19,211 nt of DNA, from the NCBI GenBank assembly GCA_036833805.1, contig DAITPA010000034.1, forward strand, positions 1 to 19,211, written 5' to 3'. The DNA comes from PALSA-1196 sp036833805. Its GTDB lineage: Bacteria > Pseudomonadota > Gammaproteobacteria > Steroidobacterales > Steroidobacteraceae. The notes beneath the pieces were generated by a model. That model saw only the letters and a list, made by a program, of their open reading frames with translations, had not been told where the DNA came from and made no database searches. A program made the translations under genes and the position numbers. Shown here piece by piece: positions 15,517 through 19,211 of this stretch (the first letter of the stretch is position 1; each line of letters starts with the position of its first letter).

Positions 15517-15745
15517 GGGCGCTCTCCCAGGGGCTGCAACTATCGCGCAAGCTGCTTATCAGCTGCGAACGCAGAATAACATCGGTGCTCGGATCTCGCA
15601 GTTCGGCGCCTTGAGGCCCTAGCCGATTCAATTCGCGAGCGCAACCTCGAATCTTGTTGCAAATGACCTCAATGCTTGGCTAGGCCTGTGCTGCGTCTCC
15701 TGTTGGGATAGCGGCCTCTGCTGATACTCGTGCAAGGCCCTGAAC
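15517..15745. other. Divergent intergenic region between ggt-like gene and virB2
   Basis: These 229 bases must contain both the promoter of the transpeptidase gene (minus strand) and that of the secretion operon (plus strand), but no convincing -35/-10 pair stands out for either. An interrupted inverted repeat, CCTAGCC (15618-15624) and GGCTAGG (15678-15684), sits in the middle. No gene, tRNA or integrase site is visible. Confidence 0.55.
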
Positions 15746-16054
15746 ATGATCAGACTCAATCTCGTCGCATGCAGCCAAGCCACGCTTCTGATCTCCTTTA
15801 TTGCGGCCAGTGTCGCCATGCCAAACCTGGCATCCGCGCAGGCCTCGCCGTTTCTCACGGGAGCGACGGCGCTGCAGACCAACATCCTTGCCTGGCTTAC
15901 CCCCATCGCAGTGATCCTGATCATGGTTCTTGGCGGTATGGCGATGGCGAACCGGATGTCCTGGGGGTGGTGCATGGGCGCGATCCTTGGTATCGCGATC
16001 GCCTTCGGCGCGCCGCAGATCGTTACCTGGGTGCGCGGTATGTTTGGCGTTTAA
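15746..16054 (+). CDS. virB2: VirB2-type major pilin of a type IV secretion system
   Basis: A 102-residue TrbC/VirB2-like pilin precursor. VirB2 subunits sit in the inner membrane and polymerise into the conjugative pilus. A long signal peptide (basic start, hydrophobic 12-24) ends at a probable cleavage site ASA|QA (about 31/32), leaving a mature protein of about 70 residues, the usual pilin size. The mature part has two membrane helices (about 47-66 and 75-92) with a short loop (ANRMSWGW) between, the classic hairpin, and a C-terminal VTWVRGMFGV. Shine-Dalgarno AAGG lies eight bases before the ATG. It is the first gene of the visible cluster and virB3 begins 22 bases after its stop. The family assignment is from topology and gene order as much as from sequence, since pilins diverge quickly. 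Confidence 0.88.
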   Translation: MIRLNLVACSQATLLISFIAASVAMPNLASAQASPFLTGATALQTNILAWLTPIAVILIMVLGGMAMANRMSWGWCMGAILGIAIAFGAPQIVTWVRGMFGV

Positions 16055-16076
16055 TGGACCGCAGAAGGAATTCACC

Positions 16077-16448
16077 ATGACTGCTCGCAATAGCGGCGTG
16101 ACCGCCGACCCCCTCTTTGTAGGCGCCACGCGCCCGCCGATGCGTTGGGGAGTGACGTACTCCGCACTGCTCTTCAATCTGGTCTTCACCATGGAAGTAT
16201 TTCTGCTGACGAAGAATCTCGTCAGCTTGTTGATTGCCGCGCCAATTCACGGCGTAAGCCTGTTGCTATGCACGCGTGATGCACGTTTCTTTGATCTCGT
16301 TCTCTTGTGGGGCAGGACCCGATTTGCGGCGTTGTTGGGCAATCTGCGCTTCTGGAAGGCGAGCAGCTACAGTCCGTTGGCGCTCGACTTGCCTTCCGCC
16401 CGCTTCCGGCGCCGCACGACTGTGCAGACGCGCTTCGGGCGCGACTAG
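16077..16448 (+). CDS. virB3: VirB3-type inner-membrane protein of the type IV secretion system
   Basis: A 123-residue VirB3 protein, the small inner-membrane partner of the VirB4 ATPase in the secretion machine base. The hallmark DPLFVGATRPPMRWGVT is at 11-27, followed by two membrane helices at about 27-44 and 46-64, then the second hallmark RDARFFDLVLLWG (67-79). A basic tail ending RFRRRTTVQTRFGRD makes it somewhat longer than the usual 90-110 residues. ATG 16077 has Shine-Dalgarno GAAGGAA just upstream and starts immediately before the conserved region. The frame extends back into virB2 but has no better start. virB4 begins 9 bases after its stop, so the genes are translationally close. 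VirB3 is separate here, not fused to VirB4 as in some systems. Confidence 0.92.
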   Translation: MTARNSGVTADPLFVGATRPPMRWGVTYSALLFNLVFTMEVFLLTKNLVSLLIAAPIHGVSLLLCTRDARFFDLVLLWGRTRFAALLGNLRFWKASSYSPLALDLPSARFRRRTTVQTRFGRD

Positions 16449-16457
16449 GGGAGCGGT

Positions 16458-18944
16458 ATGGCCATGGGAATGCCTAGTCGGGCCGCTATTGTGAAGCGCG
16501 AGCTTGTGGCGGCGGCTCGTATTCCGTACGCCGCGCACGTTGCCGGAAACCTTGTCAAGACGGTGACGGGCGACTACGTGCAGATCTTTCGCTTAGCAGG
16601 AGCGAGCTTCGAGAGCGCTGATGATGAGCAGCTCAACTCCTGGCATGAGCGGCTGAACGTGCTGTGGCGCAACATCGCAAGCGCTCATGTCGCGCTGTGG
16701 GCGCATGTGATCCGTCGCCGCGAAGCCGCAATTGACGAGCGCATGGGTGGCGGTGGCTTTGCGGATGCGTTGCATGGCAAGTATAGGCAGCGGCTGTGCG
16801 CAGAGACACTCATGATAAACGAGTGGTATCTCGCTATCGTCTATCGGCCGACGCGCGGGACCGCTGCGGGCCTCGTCTCGAAGCTGCTTGCGAAGACACA
16901 GCGTGATGGCTCCGAGCTTGAGCTGCGGGACGCGTTTGACGCCTGCGAGAAGCTCGGGCAGATCGTAACAGCGTCACTTGCCCGCTACGAGCCCGAGCCG
17001 CTGGGTGTGTACAGCAAAGCTGGGCGCGTGTATTCGAGCCTGCTTGAGTTCCTGGCATACCTCATCAACGGCGAGGCTCAGCCCGTGCCCCTGCCGCGGG
17101 CGCCTCTCTTTGACGTGCTCGCAACGACTCGTCTGTCATTCGGCACGGAGGCGATTGAGTATTGGTTGGCGAGCGCGACACGCGTCGGCGCGATGTTGGG
17201 CATTAAAGAGTATCCGTCGCCCAGTGCCGTAGGCATGTATGATCGGCTGTTGGCAGCGCCTTTTGCGTTTGTGCTCACGCAGTCCTTTGCGTTCCTTACG
17301 AAGGCGGCGGGCCAGACTCTTCTGCAGCGGCAGTATAACCGCATGGCAAATGCCGGGGACTTCGCCATCTCTCAGGCGGAGGAGCTCAAGGACGCACTTG
17401 ATGCTCTCACCAGCAACCAGTTTGTCATGGGCGACCATCACTTCTCGCTGCAGGTGCTGGCCGACGTGGTCGATGGTAGCGTCGATGACCCAAAGGCGCG
17501 GCGGCTTAAGATTCTCAACGATCAGGTGGCATTGGCGCGCAGCATGCTTGCCGACACGGGCATGACGGTCGCTCGCGAGGATCTCGCGCTTGAGGCGGTA
17601 TTCTGGGCGCAGCTTCCCGGACACTTCCAAATGCGTCCCCGCAAGGCGCCGATCACGTCGCGCAACTTCTGCGCGATGGCCGCATTTCATAACTACCCGT
17701 GCGGGCGCGCTACCGGGAATCACTGGGGGGACGCGCTCACGTTGTTAGTGACAAGTGCGCAATCCCCGTACCACTTCTCCCTGCACGCAAGCGACCCACT
17801 CGATGCCGACGGCGGCAGCCGCAAGGATACGGGTCACACCTTTATCTGCGGTCCGACCGGGTCCGGGAAGACTGTGTTCATCGGATTTTTGGTCGCGATG
17901 CTTGCTCGGCGACACGTTACGCAGGTTGTATTCGACAAGGACCGCGGTCTTGAGATTCTTGCGCGCGCCCTGGATGGCGAATATTTGCCACTCAGGAATG
18001 GTGTAGCGACGGGTTTTAATCCGCTGCAGTTGCCGCGCACACCGGACAACGAGGAATTCTTGAAGTCATGGTTGCGAGCATTGCTGCGCACAGCGAGCGC
18101 CCGCAGTTTAAGTGTACGGGAACAGTCCGATCTGGATCAGGCGCTGCGCGGGACTCTTGCGCTCGAGTTGCCGGCGCGACGTCTGTCGCGACTCGCTGAA
18201 TTCCTTGATCCGACCGATCCGGAAGGCGTTCACGCGCGTCTGGCACGCTGGTGCGCCAGCACGCGCGGCGACTACGCGTGGGTTTTCGACAATGCCGCAG
18301 ACTCCGTCGTGCCGCGTCTGGCCGGACGCGCACTCATCGGCTTCGATGTCACCGACTTCCTTGAGCATGAGATGATACGTCCGCCGGTAACACTGTATCT
18401 CTTTCATCTCGTGCGCCAGCTTTTGGATGGCCGGCGGCTCGTCTGCTGGATGGATGAGTTCTGGCGGCTCCTCGCAGACCCTGCATTCGAAGCCTTCGCG
18501 AAGGACGGCCCGAAGACTTGGCGCAAGTTGAACGGGGTGATGTGCCTTGCGACACAAAGCGCGAGTGACGTGCTGCAAAGCCCGATCAGCCGCACCATCA
18601 TCGAGCAGACGTCAACCAAGATCTTCTTTCCCAACGTCGATGCCAATGCCGGCGAGTACATGGAGGGATTCGGGCTCACGGAGCGCGAATTCAAGCTGAT
18701 CAAGGAGCAGCTCGATCCCGGCTCGCGAATGTTCCTCGTAAAGCAAGGGCATCACAGCGTCGTTTGCCGCCTTGATCTTAAAGGCTTCGACGCCGAGCTT
18801 GCGGTCATCTCAGGACGAGCAAGCGCCGTTGAACGCGTGCATCACCTAATGGAAAAGCACGGCGCGGATGCCGCGGCGTGGCTTCCCTACTTTTGCGGTG
18901 CAGAGCTTGCCCACACCTCCGGAGATGCGCCATGTCTGTCGTGA
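16458..18944 (+). CDS. virB4: VirB4-type ATPase of the type IV secretion system
   Basis: An 828-residue VirB4/TrbE/CagE-family AAA+ ATPase that powers pilus assembly and substrate transfer at the inner-membrane base of the apparatus. The N-terminal half (about 1-430) is the CagE/TrbE/VirB scaffold domain. The motor domain has Walker A GPTGSGKT (465-472, K471) and Walker B LVCWMDEF (661-668, D666 E667). The typical LATQSASDVLQS (697-708) and KIFFPNVDA (721-729) follow. Length is normal for the family (about 790-830) and all motifs look intact, so it should be functional. Two near starts are possible: ATG 16458, four bases after the GGGGAG Shine-Dalgarno, or ATG 16464, ten bases after it. Its last 13 bases overlap virB5. 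The order B2-B3-B4-B5 is the standard VirB block. Confidence 0.96.
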   Translation: MAMGMPSRAAIVKRELVAAARIPYAAHVAGNLVKTVTGDYVQIFRLAGASFESADDEQLNSWHERLNVLWRNIASAHVALWAHVIRRREAAIDERMGGGGFADALHGKYRQRLCAETLMINEWYLAIVYRPTRGTAAGLVSKLLAKTQRDGSELELRDAFDACEKLGQIVTASLARYEPEPLGVYSKAGRVYSSLLEFLAYLINGEAQPVPLPRAPLFDVLATTRLSFGTEAIEYWLASATRVGAMLGIKEYPSPSAVGMYDRLLAAPFAFVLTQSFAFLTKAAGQTLLQRQYNRMANAGDFAISQAEELKDALDALTSNQFVMGDHHFSLQVLADVVDGSVDDPKARRLKILNDQVALARSMLADTGMTVAREDLALEAVFWAQLPGHFQMRPRKAPITSRNFCAMAAFHNYPCGRATGNHWGDALTLLVTSAQSPYHFSLHASDPLDADGGSRKDTGHTFICGPTGSGKTVFIGFLVAMLARRHVTQVVFDKDRGLEILARALDGEYLPLRNGVATGFNPLQLPRTPDNEEFLKSWLRALLRTASARSLSVREQSDLDQALRGTLALELPARRLSRLAEFLDPTDPEGVHARLARWCASTRGDYAWVFDNAADSVVPRLAGRALIGFDVTDFLEHEMIRPPVTLYLFHLVRQLLDGRRLVCWMDEFWRLLADPAFEAFAKDGPKTWRKLNGVMCLATQSASDVLQSPISRTIIEQTSTKIFFPNVDANAGEYMEGFGLTEREFKLIKEQLDPGSRMFLVKQGHHSVVCRLDLKGFDAELAVISGRASAVERVHHLMEKHGADAAAWLPYFCGAELAHTSGDAPCLS

Positions 18945-19211
18945 AATATTTCGCCGGGTTGTTTGCCGTCCTGCTGATAGGCGGTGTGTCGCATCCGGCG
19001 CACGCACAGATACCCGTGACCGACGTCGGTGCGATCATTCAACTTGTGACCGAGGTCAATACGCTCGAGCAGGAGCTCAATACTGCGCGCCAGCATCTCG
19101 CGCAGGCGCAGCAGCAGTATCAGTCAATGACCGGCGCTCGTGGCATGGAGATGCTGCTCGCTGGCACGGTTCGCAATTACCTGCCGACGAACGCAGCGCA
19201 ACTGCAGGTGG
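18932..19211 (+). CDS. virB5: VirB5-type minor pilin/adhesin, partial at window edge
   Basis: The first 93 codons of a protein that continues past the window. It begins MSVVKYFAGLFAVLLIGGVS and has a Sec signal peptide with probable cleavage AHA|Q at 25/26. The mature start QIPVTDVGAIIQLVTEVNTLEQEL runs into a Gln-rich helix QHLAQAQQQYQSMTG and the motif RNYLPTN. That order (IPV start, long helix, QQYQSMTG, then YLP) is typical of VirB5/TrbJ proteins, minor components of the pilus tip in type IV secretion. ATG 18932 has Shine-Dalgarno GGAGA six bases upstream. It overlaps the virB4 end by 13 bases, so coupling is likely. A GTG at 18941 is an alternative with a 4-base overlap. Confidence 0.85.
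   Translation, partial: MSVVKYFAGLFAVLLIGGVSHPAHAQIPVTDVGAIIQLVTEVNTLEQELNTARQHLAQAQQQYQSMTGARGMEMLLAGTVRNYLPTNAAQLQV

Noticed and set aside
1..19211. CRISPR array, insertion sequence, integrase or toxin-antitoxin pair
   Set aside because: No repeated spacer-length units, transposase or recombinase motifs, or paired small genes were seen on reading both strands.

Overview
The window looks like a chromosomal segment of a high-GC, Gram-negative gammaproteobacterium outside the enterics. The reasons are a complete GlrK-QseG-GlrR envelope-signalling set (a gammaproteobacterial hallmark), an SrkA/YihE kinase, lipoproteins with lipoboxes, a Tat-exported gamma-glutamyltranspeptidase, and a sigma-54 regulator fragment that resembles PrsR of the PEP-CTERM/exopolysaccharide systems. 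A Steroidobacter/Nevskia/Xanthomonadales-like relative is a guess from general resemblance, not a determination.

Layout. 1-690 (+): the 3' part of a sigma-54 activator. 711-5286 (-): galE, then glrK, qseG and glrR, whose genes overlap each other. The last of these converges on the first gene across 20 bases that hold a palindrome. 5327-13099 (+): srkA, an unrecognised lipoprotein, a 1082-residue PAS-GAF-PAS-PAS-GGDEF-EAL cyclic-di-GMP protein, and a 905-residue GH63-like glucosidase. 13100-13470: an AT-richer stretch with a 55-codon gene for a small basic helix-turn-helix protein. It has a dyad over its ribosome binding site and a textbook terminator. 13471-13665: nothing recognisable. 13666-15516 (-): a gamma-glutamyltranspeptidase. 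15517-15745: a divergent intergenic region. 15746-19211 (+): the beginning of a type IV secretion operon, virB2-virB3-virB4-virB5, cut by the window edge.

How it may work together. The left half is about envelope sensing and polysaccharide. GlrK/QseG/GlrR senses the envelope and acts through sigma-54, galE supplies UDP-galactose, and the partial PrsR-like regulator would govern exopolysaccharide genes to the left. The middle (stress kinase, lipoprotein, c-di-GMP turnover, glucosidase) is consistent with stress and biofilm physiology, but nothing in the sequence proves one pathway. The right end is a conjugation/effector-type secretion locus starting directly at the pilin gene, with no integrase, relaxase or tRNA visible at this boundary.

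I did not find CRISPR arrays, rRNA, tRNA or insertion sequences. The most interesting items are the small helix-turn-helix gene with its own dyad and terminator, the type IV secretion boundary, and the competing hairpins before the c-di-GMP gene. None can be claimed as a new system from sequence alone.
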